Source of the DNA: Lachnospiraceae bacterium
GTDB lineage: Bacteria; Bacillota; Clostridia; Lachnospirales; Lachnospiraceae
NCBI GenBank assembly: GCA_017441265.1
Contig: JAFRYE010000008.1
Span: forward strand, 1-42,812
Direction: 5' to 3'
DNA: 42,812 nucleotides
The position numbers and the translations under genes were made by a program. How positions within the stretch are numbered: the first letter of the stretch is position 1; the number at the start of each line of letters is the position of its first letter. Positions 31,870 through 41,013 of the stretch are shown here, one piece after another. The notes under the pieces were generated by a model. It was not told the origin of the DNA. It saw only the letters and a list, made by a program, of their open reading frames with translations, and did no database searches.

Positions 31870-33345
31870 ATGGCAAAAACAATGACTGTGCAGAAGCTTG
31901 CGGAGGGAATCCCGCATCGGATCCTGCAGGGCAGTGCCGACGCACCGATCACGGGCGTGGTATACGACACCCGCGCGATCCGCGGCGGGGAAGCGTTTGT
32001 GTGCATCGTGGGGACGAAGAGAGACGCCCATGAGTTCATTCCGCAGGCGGTGGAAGCGGGGGCGAGCGCCGTGGTCGTGACGAAGGAGGTCACGGCACCC
32101 GAGGGAGTGACCGTGATCCGCGTCGAGGACGACCGCAAGGCCCTTGCTGCGATGGCTGCCAACTGGTTCGGACACCCGTCGGAATCGCTCACGACGATCG
32201 GCATCACCGGCACGAAAGGCAAGACGACGACGGCCTATATGATCTATCATATGCTCAACGGTGCGGGCATTTCCTGCGGTCTGATCGGCACGGTCGAGAA
32301 CATCATCGGAACGGAGCATATTCCGGCGTCCCACTCGACACCGGAGTCGTACGTCGTTCAGGAATATATGGCTAAGATGCGCGACGCCGGATGTAAGGCG
32401 GTCGTCATGGAAGTCTCGTCGCAGGGACTCAAGATGGACCGCGTCTTCGGTATCAACTATGATTACGGCCTGTTCACAAACCTCGGCCACGACCATATCG
32501 GCGGGGATGAGCATCCGGATTTCGAGGATTACAAAAACTGCAAGAAAAAGCTCTTTTCGCAGTGCAGGAAGGGCATCTTTAATGCGGACGACGAGCATTT
32601 TCCGCAGATGAAGGAAGGCTGCACCTGCGAGGTTGTGACGTTTGGGTCCGCCGCGGGCTGCGATTATGAGATGACGGAGCAGACGCTTTTGAATGAGCCC
32701 GGTCGCAAGGGTGTTGCCTACCGTGTGCGCGGCAAGGCGGACCTCGCGGTGGAAGTCGATATTCCCGGCCGATTCAACATGTTCAACAGCCTTGCTGCGG
32801 TAGCACTCGGATGCGAGATGGGGATCGCGAAGGAGACGATCCTCTCGGTGCTCAAAAGCGTGCATGTGCGCGGCCGTGTGGAGAGTGTTCCGGTGTCCGA
32901 CCGGTTCACGGTGCTGCTTGACTATGCGCACAACGGAATGTCGCTGCAGAGCCTGTTGACGACGCTGCGCGAGTATCAGCCCAAGCGTCTCGTGTGCATG
33001 TTCGGCTGCGGCGGAAACCGCGCGAAGGACCGGCGCTACGACATGGGCGAGATCTCTTCGAAAATGGCGGATCTCACGATCGTGACTTCGGATAATCCCC
33101 GCTTCGAGGAGCCGGACGCCATCATCGCCGACATCCTGGTGGGAGTGGCCAAGGGGCCCGGCGCCTATGTGACGGTGCCGGACCGGCGGGAAGCCATCGC
33201 GTACGCGCTTTCCCATGCCGAGGACGGTGACTGCATCGTCATCGCCGGCAAGGGACACGAGGATTACCAGGAGATCAAGGGTGTCAAATATCCGATGGAT
33301 GATCGGAAAATGATCCTCGAAGAGGCAGAGCGTCTCGGTATTTGA
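31870..33345 (+). CDS. murE: UDP-MurNAc-L-Ala-D-Glu:meso-diaminopimelate ligase
   Basis: 491 residues. Mur-ligase that adds the third amino acid of the peptidoglycan stem peptide in the cytoplasm, using ATP. The ATP loop GITGTKGKTTTAYM, the central SHSTPESYV and H-D-H elements, and the C-terminal DNPRFEEP motif are visible. DNPR, rather than the DNPA/DDPN type, is the signature of enzymes that take meso-diaminopimelate, so this organism probably has a DAP-type wall. The ATG has GGAGGAAG upstream; murF starts 27 bases after the stop. Confidence 0.94.
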   Translation: MAKTMTVQKLAEGIPHRILQGSADAPITGVVYDTRAIRGGEAFVCIVGTKRDAHEFIPQAVEAGASAVVVTKEVTAPEGVTVIRVEDDRKALAAMAANWFGHPSESLTTIGITGTKGKTTTAYMIYHMLNGAGISCGLIGTVENIIGTEHIPASHSTPESYVVQEYMAKMRDAGCKAVVMEVSSQGLKMDRVFGINYDYGLFTNLGHDHIGGDEHPDFEDYKNCKKKLFSQCRKGIFNADDEHFPQMKEGCTCEVVTFGSAAGCDYEMTEQTLLNEPGRKGVAYRVRGKADLAVEVDIPGRFNMFNSLAAVALGCEMGIAKETILSVLKSVHVRGRVESVPVSDRFTVLLDYAHNGMSLQSLLTTLREYQPKRLVCMFGCGGNRAKDRRYDMGEISSKMADLTIVTSDNPRFEEPDAIIADILVGVAKGPGAYVTVPDRREAIAYALSHAEDGDCIVIAGKGHEDYQEIKGVKYPMDDRKMILEEAERLGI

Positions 33346-33372
33346 GGAAACGTCGAAAGGGATTGCAAAACG

Positions 33373-34809
33373 ATGAGATATACGGTGAGTGAGATCGCGG
33401 AAGGCATGGGCGCAACGATTTTGTGCGGAGATCCGGCAAAGAGCGTGTGCGCATGGTCATTTTCCTCGAAGGAGGGCGATGCGGACACGATGTTCGTCCC
33501 GATGAAGGGCGAGCGTGTCGACGCGCATGATTTTATCGCGGATGCGTACGCGCGCGGGATGCGCGTGACGACGACGGAGCGCGGCGAGATCGTGCCGGGC
33601 ACGGAAGGGATGACGTACCTCGCGGTCGACAATGCAAGGGATGCGTGGCAGCGCCTGGGAACGTACTGGAGACGCCGCCACGAGTCGGTTCCGATGGCGG
33701 CGATCACCGGCAGCGTCGGCAAGACGACCACGAAGGAACTGGTCGCTTTAGCGCTTGCGCCGGCCGGCAAGATACTTAAAACGTTCGGCAACCGCAACGG
33801 GCAGCTCGGCGTTCCGCAAATGATGGCGGAACTCGAGGACGACGACGCTGCGGCCGTGATCGAGATGGGCATGAGCATGCCCGGCGAGATGGGACGGATC
33901 GCGGATGTCGCGATGCCGGATATCGCGCTGATCACGAATATCGGACTGTCACACATCGGAAATCTCGGATCGCAGGAGGCGATCCGCAGAGAGAAACTGT
34001 CCATTGTCAACCGCCTTCACGAGGGAGGCCGGCTGCTGGTGAACGGGGATGATCCGCTGCTTGCGGCGGTATGCCCCGACAGCCCCGGGTTTGCGGGGCT
34101 TGAGGAAATCTGTATGTATGAGACGACGAGCCTTCGCATGAAGAGTCTGCGGGCGGAAGCGTACGGGACGGCGCCCTGGTGCCGGTACCGTTGCGAGGAT
34201 ATCGAGCTCACCGAGGAGACGGCGGAGTTTACCTGCGTCACGCCTTCGGGAAGCGTCCGCGTCGCGCTTCCGGTCACGGGGATGCATAATGTGATGAACG
34301 CGACGGCGGCGATCGCCGTGGCGGAGATCCTAGGCGTTTCTGCTGCCGATGCCGCGGAGTCCCTTCGGGGGTATACACCCATGGCGATGCGCGGCGTCCG
34401 GGAGATCCTTGACGGTAACATTTTACTGATCGACGATACCTACAACGCGAGCCCGGACTCCATGAAGAGCGGACTCTCCGTATTGTGCGCGGCCGAGGGT
34501 CGCAGACACATCGCGATGCTTGCGGACATTCTGGAACTCGGGGATCACAGCGCTTCGGCGCACCGTCAGGTCGGCCGGTATGTTGCCGAGCGCCCGGTGG
34601 ACGTGCTGATCACCGTGGGCACGGAGGCGGAGGCGATCGCGGCGGAAGTCCGGGAATCCGGCGCCCGGTGCGAGGTGTATACCGCGTCTACGAAGGAGGA
34701 GGGCCAGACAATCCTGCTGTCCCTGCTGCGGGACGGCGACGCCGTGCTTTTGAAAGGCTCGCGCGGCATGGGGCTCGACGCGGTCGCGAAGGCGCTGCGG
34801 GAGAGATAA
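33373..34809 (+). CDS. murF: UDP-MurNAc-tripeptide:D-Ala-D-Ala ligase
   Basis: 478 residues. Adds D-alanyl-D-alanine to the UDP-MurNAc tripeptide, the last cytoplasmic step of the nucleotide precursor. ATP loop GSVGKTTTKEL, the NRNGQLGVPQMMAEL segment, EMGMSMPGEMGRIADVA, and the C-terminal DDTYNASPDSM motif are all present. It pairs with murE in a murE-murF unit that lies apart from the large division/wall cluster common in other bacteria. The priA start is 13 bases downstream. Confidence 0.95.
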   Translation: MRYTVSEIAEGMGATILCGDPAKSVCAWSFSSKEGDADTMFVPMKGERVDAHDFIADAYARGMRVTTTERGEIVPGTEGMTYLAVDNARDAWQRLGTYWRRRHESVPMAAITGSVGKTTTKELVALALAPAGKILKTFGNRNGQLGVPQMMAELEDDDAAAVIEMGMSMPGEMGRIADVAMPDIALITNIGLSHIGNLGSQEAIRREKLSIVNRLHEGGRLLVNGDDPLLAAVCPDSPGFAGLEEICMYETTSLRMKSLRAEAYGTAPWCRYRCEDIELTEETAEFTCVTPSGSVRVALPVTGMHNVMNATAAIAVAEILGVSAADAAESLRGYTPMAMRGVREILDGNILLIDDTYNASPDSMKSGLSVLCAAEGRRHIAMLADILELGDHSASAHRQVGRYVAERPVDVLITVGTEAEAIAAEVRESGARCEVYTASTKEEGQTILLSLLRDGDAVLLKGSRGMGLDAVAKALRER

Positions 34810-34822
34810 AGGAGTTGGAAAA

Positions 34823-37015
34823 ATGGCTGCATATGCGGACATTATCATAGATTTACAGACGCCCACGCTGGACCGGACGTTCCAGTATTCGATCCCTCCG
34901 GAACTGCAGGAGCGGGCCGAAGTCGGGGCGCCGGTGACGGTGCCGTTCGGAAACGGAAAAAAACCGCGGAAGGGCTACATTGTGGATCTGTCCGACACGG
35001 CGAAGATCGACCCGGCGAAGATCCGGCCGATCGCGGACATTCCGAACAGAGGGCTCACCATTGAGGACTCCCTGGTGGAACTTGCCTACCGGATCCGCAG
35101 GCGCTACGGCGGTTCGCTGTACGACGCGCTGCGCACGGTCATCCCGTCCCGGCAAAAGACCGTGGCGGTCCCGAAGCGGAAAGTGCGGCGGGTGATCGGG
35201 ATCGCGGAACTCGCAAAACGGCGCATGGAGCTCCCGGCGAGGGAGACGGCCAAGGCGAGACTGTACGACGCGCTGGCAGTGACGGAGGAGATTCCCTACG
35301 AGCTTGTGACGGGGAAACTCAAGATCACGAGACAGGCGCTTGCGAAGGCGGAAGAGGACGGAATCCTGACGGTTGCCGAGGTTCGCAGGGAAGAGGAAAA
35401 TCCCGGCGAAGGCCTGACGGTCACCCTAAACGACGAGCAGATCCGCGCGGCGGAAACCGTCGCGGCGAGCATCGGCATGCACCGGGTGTTCGTGCTTCAC
35501 GGCATCACCGGAAGCGGCAAGACGGAAGTGTATCTGAAGACGATCGCCTCGGTGTTGGAGGCGGGAGGGCAGGTTATCGTGCTCATTCCGGAGATCGCTC
35601 TTACCTATCAGACAGTGTTGCGGTTTTACCGCTGCTTCGGGGACCGGGTGGCGTTCGTTCACTCGAAAATGCCCGCCGGCGAGCGTTACCGCATTCGAGA
35701 GAAAGCGAAAAACGGTGAGATCTCCATCATGATCGGACCGCGCTCGGCGTTGTTCACGCCGTTCGAAAGACTGGGACTGATCATCGTGGACGAGGAGCAT
35801 GAGACGTCGTACAGGAGCGAATTGACGCCCCGCTACCACGCCGCCGATGTCGCGGTGGAGCGGGCAAAACTGTGCGGCATTCCCGTGATACTGGGGTCGG
35901 CGACGCCGTCGCTGCAGACCTTTTACCGATGCGAGCAGGGCGAATACACGCTTTTGACGCTCTCGCACCGGGCCAAGGAAGGTGCCGTGCTTCCGACGAC
36001 GCACATCATCGATCTGCGCGAGGAGCTGAAAGCCCGCAACTACTCGGTGATCAGCAGGTCGCTGCATGCTGCGATCGAGGACCGGCTGGAGCGCAGGGAG
36101 CAGGTGATGTTGTTCTTAAACCGCCGCGGCTACGCGGGGTTTGTGTCATGCCGAAGCTGCGGATACATCGCAAAATGCCCTCACTGCGACGTCTCGTTGA
36201 CGTACCACAGCGACGGGACGATGCGGTGCCATTACTGCGGACACCGCGCCGTGTACGAGCGCAAATGCCCTGAGTGCGGATCATCATACTTCCTGCCCTT
36301 TGGCAGGAGCGGAACGCAGAAGATCGAGGAACTCGTGCAGAAGGAGTTCCCGAAGGCGCGCGTTCTGCGGATGGACGCAGATACGACAAAGGCGACGGAA
36401 GATTACGAGACGATCCTCACAGAATTTGCCGAAGGGCGGGGCGACATTCTGATCGGAACGCAAATGATCGTGAAAGGGCATGATTTTCCGAAGGTGACGC
36501 TGGTCGGAGCGCTGGCTGCCGATCTGTCCCTGGGAGTTCCGGATTACACCTGCGCGGAGCGGACGTTCGATCTGCTGGCACAGGCGGCCGGACGCGCCGG
36601 ACGGGGCGAGCTTCCGGGGGAAGTGTTCATCCAGACCTACCGGCCGGATCACTACGCCGTGACGGCGGCCGCGGAGTCGGACTATCGGTCATTTTACGAG
36701 ACGGAGATCCGCTATCGGAGAACCTGCGGCTACCCGCCGATCCGCCACATGCTGACCGTGACGGGAAGCCACCGGAAAGAGGGCGTTTTAGAGTCGGCGA
36801 TGGAGCGGCTGGCGGCTGCGATCGCGGCTGCGGCACCGGAAGCCGTGGCAATCGGACCGGCACCGGCGCCCTTGAAGAAGAAAAATGATATGTATTACCG
36901 TGTGATCCACGTGCGGCATGCGGACATCGAGGTGCTCATCCGGGCAAAGGATGCGGCGGACGCCTGGATGCACGCCGACGGTGACGGCACGGGACTGACG
37001 TTTGATATGGACTGA
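34823..37015 (+). CDS. priA: Primosomal replication helicase PriA
   Basis: 730 residues. Restarts stalled replication forks by loading DnaB. Order: N-terminal DNA-binding domain (1-200), helicase core with Walker A GITGSGKTEVYL and DEEH box (VDEEHETSYRSE), a zinc-binding insertion with eight cysteines (CRSCG ... CPHC ... CHYCG ... CPEC) typical of PriA, and C-terminal helicase motifs (QMIVKGHDFPKVTLV, QAAGRAGR). Length fits the family. GGAG upstream of the start; the def gene begins 30 bases after the stop. Confidence 0.95.
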   Translation: MAAYADIIIDLQTPTLDRTFQYSIPPELQERAEVGAPVTVPFGNGKKPRKGYIVDLSDTAKIDPAKIRPIADIPNRGLTIEDSLVELAYRIRRRYGGSLYDALRTVIPSRQKTVAVPKRKVRRVIGIAELAKRRMELPARETAKARLYDALAVTEEIPYELVTGKLKITRQALAKAEEDGILTVAEVRREEENPGEGLTVTLNDEQIRAAETVAASIGMHRVFVLHGITGSGKTEVYLKTIASVLEAGGQVIVLIPEIALTYQTVLRFYRCFGDRVAFVHSKMPAGERYRIREKAKNGEISIMIGPRSALFTPFERLGLIIVDEEHETSYRSELTPRYHAADVAVERAKLCGIPVILGSATPSLQTFYRCEQGEYTLLTLSHRAKEGAVLPTTHIIDLREELKARNYSVISRSLHAAIEDRLERREQVMLFLNRRGYAGFVSCRSCGYIAKCPHCDVSLTYHSDGTMRCHYCGHRAVYERKCPECGSSYFLPFGRSGTQKIEELVQKEFPKARVLRMDADTTKATEDYETILTEFAEGRGDILIGTQMIVKGHDFPKVTLVGALAADLSLGVPDYTCAERTFDLLAQAAGRAGRGELPGEVFIQTYRPDHYAVTAAAESDYRSFYETEIRYRRTCGYPPIRHMLTVTGSHRKEGVLESAMERLAAAIAAAAPEAVAIGPAPAPLKKKNDMYYRVIHVRHADIEVLIRAKDAADAWMHADGDGTGLTFDMD

Positions 37016-37045
37016 GAAATATGTCTTTGACGGAGGAGAGTGACC

Positions 37046-37588
37046 ATGGCATTACGTAAGATCAGACTGCAGGAGGAGGAAATCCTGCACAAGCACGCAA
37101 AAGAGATCCGTGAGATCACGCAGCGGATCCGCGATCTGGCAGCGGACATGCTCGAGACGATGTACGATGCCGAGGGCGTCGGTTTGGCAGCGCCTCAGGT
37201 CGGCATTTTAAAGCGGATCGTCGTGATCGACATCTCGGAGGAGAGAGACAGCCCGATCGTGATGGTCAACCCCGTGATCACGGAGCGGGAGGGGGAACAG
37301 ACCGGCTGGGAAGGGTGCCTGAGCGTGCCCGGAAAGAGCGGTATGGTGACCCGGCCGATGAATGTGAAAGCCGAGTTCACATCCTTAGACGGCGAGGCGA
37401 TGACGATCGAGGCGGAAGGATTCCTTGCGCGCGCGATCTGCCATGAGCTCGATCACCTCGACGGGCATCTGTATGTGGAGAAGGTCGAGGGACGCCTCTA
37501 TGACAATTCCGAACTCCGGAATGCGTCGGAGGACGACGAGGACGAAGATGAGATTTCGGACGGGAACGACGGGAGGACGAAATCATGA
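37046..37588 (+). CDS. def: Peptide deformylase
   Basis: 180 residues from the ATG at 37046 with GGAGGAGAG upstream; a GTG two codons earlier is less likely. Removes the formyl group from new proteins. The three deformylase motifs are seen: GVGLAAPQVG (44-53), the metal-binding Cys91 in EGCLSVPG, and H133-E134-x-x-H137 (HELDHLDG). A 25-residue acidic tail (DDEDEDEISDGNDG) is extra. The stop overlaps the fmt start by 4 bases. Confidence 0.96.
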   Translation: MALRKIRLQEEEILHKHAKEIREITQRIRDLAADMLETMYDAEGVGLAAPQVGILKRIVVIDISEERDSPIVMVNPVITEREGEQTGWEGCLSVPGKSGMVTRPMNVKAEFTSLDGEAMTIEAEGFLARAICHELDHLDGHLYVEKVEGRLYDNSELRNASEDDEDEDEISDGNDGRTKS

Positions 37589-38535
37589 GAATCGTGTATA
37601 TGGGTACACCGGAGATCGCGGCAACCATCCTGGAGCGGCTTCTTTGCGAGCCGTACGAGGTGGTGCTCGTCGTGACGCAGCCGGACCGCCCGAAGGGACG
37701 CGGCAAGGCACTCGCGTGCTCGCCGGTCAAGGAACTGGCGTTGGCGCATGACATTCCGGTGTTCACACCGGAGAAACTCCGTCTTCCGGAAAATGTCGAG
37801 GTGGTGAGAGAGGCGGCCCCGGATATGATCGTGGTTGCGGCGTTCGGGCAGATCCTGCCGCAGAGCGTGCTGGACATCCCGCGCTACGGCTGCATCAACG
37901 TCCATGCGTCGCTGCTTCCGAAATACCGCGGCGCGGCTCCGATCCAGTGGAGCATCATCGACGGGGAAGCGGAGACTGGGATCACTATCATGCGCATGGA
38001 TGCCGGACTTGACACGGGTGACATTCTGACGCAGACCGTGGTGCCGATCGAGCCGGACGAGACCGGCGGGTCGCTCCATGACAAACTGGCTATCGCCGGG
38101 GCGGAAGCTCTCGCAGAGGCAATCCCCGGAATTCTCGACGGAAGCCTTATGCCGATCCCCCAGGGCGAGATGACGACGCCGTACGCGAAGCAGCTCACCA
38201 AGGAGATGGGACGGCTGGATTTCGCCGGTGATGCGGCTGCGCTTGAGCGGCGCATCCGCGGGCTGAGCCCGTGGCCGGGAACGTTTACGTACCGCGACGG
38301 GGCGCTCCTCAAGATCTGGGAAGCGTCGGTGGCGGACGGCGACGACACGGAGTGTGCGCCGGGCACGGTCGTTGCCGTGATGAAACAGGGATTTTCCGTG
38401 CAGACGGGCAGCGGCGTGCTGTTCGTCACATCCGTGCAGCCGGAAGGAAAACGCCGGATGAACGCGGATGAGTATCTGCGCGGCTATCCGATGAGCGAGG
38501 GCATCGTTCTCGGGCTTTCGGAGGAAACGCGATGA
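37585..38535 (+). CDS. fmt: Methionyl-tRNA formyltransferase
   Basis: 316 residues. Formylates initiator Met-tRNA with 10-formyltetrahydrofolate; works with deformylase, to which it is directly linked by an ATGA overlap. The motif NVHASLLPKYRGAAPIQWSI marks the catalytic domain, and the C-terminal OB-like domain (from about residue 205) binds tRNA. Ends overlapping rsmB by 4 bases, so def-fmt-rsmB should be co-translated. Confidence 0.96.
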   Translation: MRIVYMGTPEIAATILERLLCEPYEVVLVVTQPDRPKGRGKALACSPVKELALAHDIPVFTPEKLRLPENVEVVREAAPDMIVVAAFGQILPQSVLDIPRYGCINVHASLLPKYRGAAPIQWSIIDGEAETGITIMRMDAGLDTGDILTQTVVPIEPDETGGSLHDKLAIAGAEALAEAIPGILDGSLMPIPQGEMTTPYAKQLTKEMGRLDFAGDAAALERRIRGLSPWPGTFTYRDGALLKIWEASVADGDDTECAPGTVVAVMKQGFSVQTGSGVLFVTSVQPEGKRRMNADEYLRGYPMSEGIVLGLSEETR

Positions 38536-39932
38536 CTGCGAGAGAGATCGCATGGAACATATTGGCGGCGGTCAATGAGCACGGCGAACTGAGCCATCTG
38601 GCGATGGCGGAGTCGCTTGCGGGCAGCGGCCTGTCCGAGAAGGACAGGGCGTTCGCGACGCGGCTTGTGCACGGGACGCTCGAGCGCATGCAGACGATCG
38701 ACGTCATTTTACAAAGACAGAGCGGGCGGCCGGTCACGAAGATCAAGCCGGCGATCCGCAACCTGCTGCGGATGTCGGTCTATCAGCTGCTGTATCTGGA
38801 GCGGGTGCCGGCCTCCGCCGTGTGCAACGAGGCCGTGACGCTGGCGAAGAAGCGGGGAATGGCAGGTTTGGCAGGATTTGTCAACGGTGTGCTGCGCGGG
38901 ATCGCGAGGGAAATCGAGGCCTGCGGAGGACAGAACGGGTATCCGGAACGCGCCGCCGAAGGCTTGTCCGAAGACGCGAGACTATGCTTTTTATATTCGA
39001 TGCCCGAGTGGATTGTCAAACTCTGGAGACGGGATTTTCCGAAGGCGGATCCCGAGACGATGATGAAGGCGTTTCTCGCGCCGGGGTACGTCAACGTGAG
39101 GCTCAACAAAAGCCGCGCGTCGATGGCGGAGCTGACCGAGGCGCTGACGCGGGATGGCGCGGAGCCGATGCCGGGAGTTCTCGCCAACTGCCTGCGGCTT
39201 GCGGGCAACGGAAATCCGGCAGACTCGGCAGCCTATCGCAACGGATGGTTCAGCATTCAGGACACCGGTGCGGTGCTTGCCGGAAACCTGCTGCCTCTTA
39301 GACCGGGGATGACGGTGCTCGATCTGTGCGCGGCGCCCGGCGGGAAGACGGTACATGCCGCGGACGAACTTGCGGCGCTTGCCGCGGAGTCGGGTGCGGA
39401 CACGAAGTATCGCGTGGAGAGCCGCGACGCGGGCGAAGGCAAGATCGCTTCTATTCTGGAGCAGGCGGACCGCGTGGGACTTGTGGGTGTCACCGCAACG
39501 GCGGCGGATGCGACGAAATATGATCCGGCGTGGGAAGCGAAGGCCGACATCGTGATCGCGGACGTGCCGTGCAGCGGTCTCGGTGTGATCGGGCGAAAGC
39601 CGGATATCAAGACAAAGACAACGGCGGAGGACGTGGAGTCGCTGGCCGGTCTGCAGCGGCAGATCGTCGCGCAGGCGGTGCGCTACGTCCGGCCGGGAGG
39701 ATACCTTTCCTATTCGACGTGCACGGTTGCCCGTGCGGAAAATGAGGCGGTCGCGGAGTACATCGCATCCCTCGGAATGACGCCGGTTCCGCTTGCCGGG
39801 AAGCTTCCGGACGAGATCCGGGAAGCCTCGGAGCGGATGGGCGGAACGGACGGACTCGGGATTCAGTTATTCCCCGAACCGGAGCGCTGGGAAGGGTTTT
39901 ATATCGCGGGATTTCGCAAGCCGGAGGCTTAG
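38532..39932 (+). CDS. rsmB: 16S rRNA (cytosine-967-C5)-methyltransferase RsmB
   Basis: 466 residues. The N-terminal third is NusB-like and helical (ALLEx-type; RAFATRLVHGTLER), and the C-terminal Rossmann domain has the SAM motif DLCAAPGGKTVHAADEL, the DVPCSGLGVIGRKPDI motif with a catalytic Cys and the SYSTCTVARAENEA motif with the second Cys of m5C methyltransferases. Modifies C967 in the decoding region of 16S rRNA. It starts within the fmt stop (ATGA). Confidence 0.94.
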   Translation: MTAREIAWNILAAVNEHGELSHLAMAESLAGSGLSEKDRAFATRLVHGTLERMQTIDVILQRQSGRPVTKIKPAIRNLLRMSVYQLLYLERVPASAVCNEAVTLAKKRGMAGLAGFVNGVLRGIAREIEACGGQNGYPERAAEGLSEDARLCFLYSMPEWIVKLWRRDFPKADPETMMKAFLAPGYVNVRLNKSRASMAELTEALTRDGAEPMPGVLANCLRLAGNGNPADSAAYRNGWFSIQDTGAVLAGNLLPLRPGMTVLDLCAAPGGKTVHAADELAALAAESGADTKYRVESRDAGEGKIASILEQADRVGLVGVTATAADATKYDPAWEAKADIVIADVPCSGLGVIGRKPDIKTKTTAEDVESLAGLQRQIVAQAVRYVRPGGYLSYSTCTVARAENEAVAEYIASLGMTPVPLAGKLPDEIREASERMGGTDGLGIQLFPEPERWEGFYIAGFRKPEA

Positions 39933-39963
39933 CGAACCGACACTGTGAGATAACGGAGAGCGT

Positions 39964-41013
39964 ATGGATATCGGAAGCATGACAATCGAGGAGATCGGCG
40001 CTTTGGCGAAGCAAAAGGGTTGGCCCGCGTTCCGCGCAAAGCAGGTCTACGGGTGGCTTCACAAAAAGCTCGCGGCTTCCTATGACGAGATGACGGACCT
40101 GCCGAAGGCGATGCGGGAGGACCTTGCGGCGGAGTATCCGCTGTGGATGCCGCAGAAGGTTGTGGTGCTTGCATCGAAGATCGACGAGACGCGCAAATAC
40201 CTCTTCCGGCTGGCGGACGGCAACATGATCGAGAGTGTTCGCATGAAGTACCGGCACGGCAATTCGGTCTGCATTTCCTCGCAGGTCGGCTGCCGCATGG
40301 GATGCACCTTTTGCGCATCGACGCTGGGCGGGCTTGTGCGCAACCTCACACCGTACGAGATGCTCGGACAGATCTATGCGATCACGCGGGAGACGGGAGA
40401 GCGCGTTGACAACGTGGTCGTGATGGGGACCGGGGAACCGTTGGACAATTACGATAATCTGCTTCGATTCATCGCGATGATCACGGACGGGAACGGACTG
40501 AACATCAGCCAGAGAAACGTCACGGTATCCACGTGTGGGCTCGTCCCGGCGCTCAGGCGACTGGCGGACGAGAAACTGGCGATCACGCCGGCGATCTCGC
40601 TTCACGCGCCCAATGACGAACTGCGGAAGAGGCTGATGCCTGTGGCGAATTCATTTTCCGTAGCGGAGCTGATGGAGGCAGCGGACTACTATGTCGAGAC
40701 CACCGGACGGCGCATGAGCTTCGAGTATTCGCTGATGGAGGGAGTCAATGACACGCCGTCCTGCGCGAGGGAACTGACGAAGCTTTTGAGGCACCGAAAA
40801 TGCCATGTAAACCTCATTCCGATCAACCCCGTGAAGGAGCGCGAGTACCGCCGTTCACATGTTACGAATGTATTACAATTCCAAAAAACACTTGAAAATG
40901 AAGGAATAAATGTTACTATTAGAAGGGAACTCGGGTCGGATATCGACGCCGCATGCGGCCAACTGCGGCGCCATTACGAATCCGGAGCCGGGGGAGAAGG
41001 TGGAGAGTTATGA
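39964..41013 (+). CDS. rlmN: 23S rRNA (adenine-2503-C2)-methyltransferase RlmN
   Basis: 349 residues. Radical SAM enzyme that methylates C2 of A2503 in 23S rRNA and of A37 in some tRNAs. The cluster-binding C110-x3-C114-x2-C117 (CRMGCTFC) is intact, and the conserved GTGEPLDNYDN and SLHAPNDELRKRLMP segments are present; the second catalytic Cys lies in the C-terminal part (SDIDAACGQL). The coding stretch 40863-40927 is unusually AT-rich (about 26 % GC by count) and uses codons such as TTA, ATA and AGA that are rare in the rest of the gene. The stop overlaps the next start by 4 bases. Confidence 0.95.
   Translation: MDIGSMTIEEIGALAKQKGWPAFRAKQVYGWLHKKLAASYDEMTDLPKAMREDLAAEYPLWMPQKVVVLASKIDETRKYLFRLADGNMIESVRMKYRHGNSVCISSQVGCRMGCTFCASTLGGLVRNLTPYEMLGQIYAITRETGERVDNVVVMGTGEPLDNYDNLLRFIAMITDGNGLNISQRNVTVSTCGLVPALRRLADEKLAITPAISLHAPNDELRKRLMPVANSFSVAELMEAADYYVETTGRRMSFEYSLMEGVNDTPSCARELTKLLRHRKCHVNLIPINPVKEREYRRSHVTNVLQFQKTLENEGINVTIRRELGSDIDAACGQLRRHYESGAGGEGGEL
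40892..40919 (+). promoter_or_regulatory. Candidate internal promoter in the 3' end of rlmN
   Basis: TTGAAA (40892-40897), a 16-base spacer and TACTAT (40914-40919) lie in an AT-rich island of an otherwise GC-rich gene, 91 bases before the phosphatase start. It may give the phosphatase-kinase pair its own transcription. Confidence 0.45.

Noticed and set aside
30925-33258. 777-codon open frame on the minus strand opposite glgA and murE
   Set aside because: It is a shadow frame caused by GC-rich codon usage of the two real genes on the plus strand. Its translation has no recognisable domain and is rich in His and Arg.
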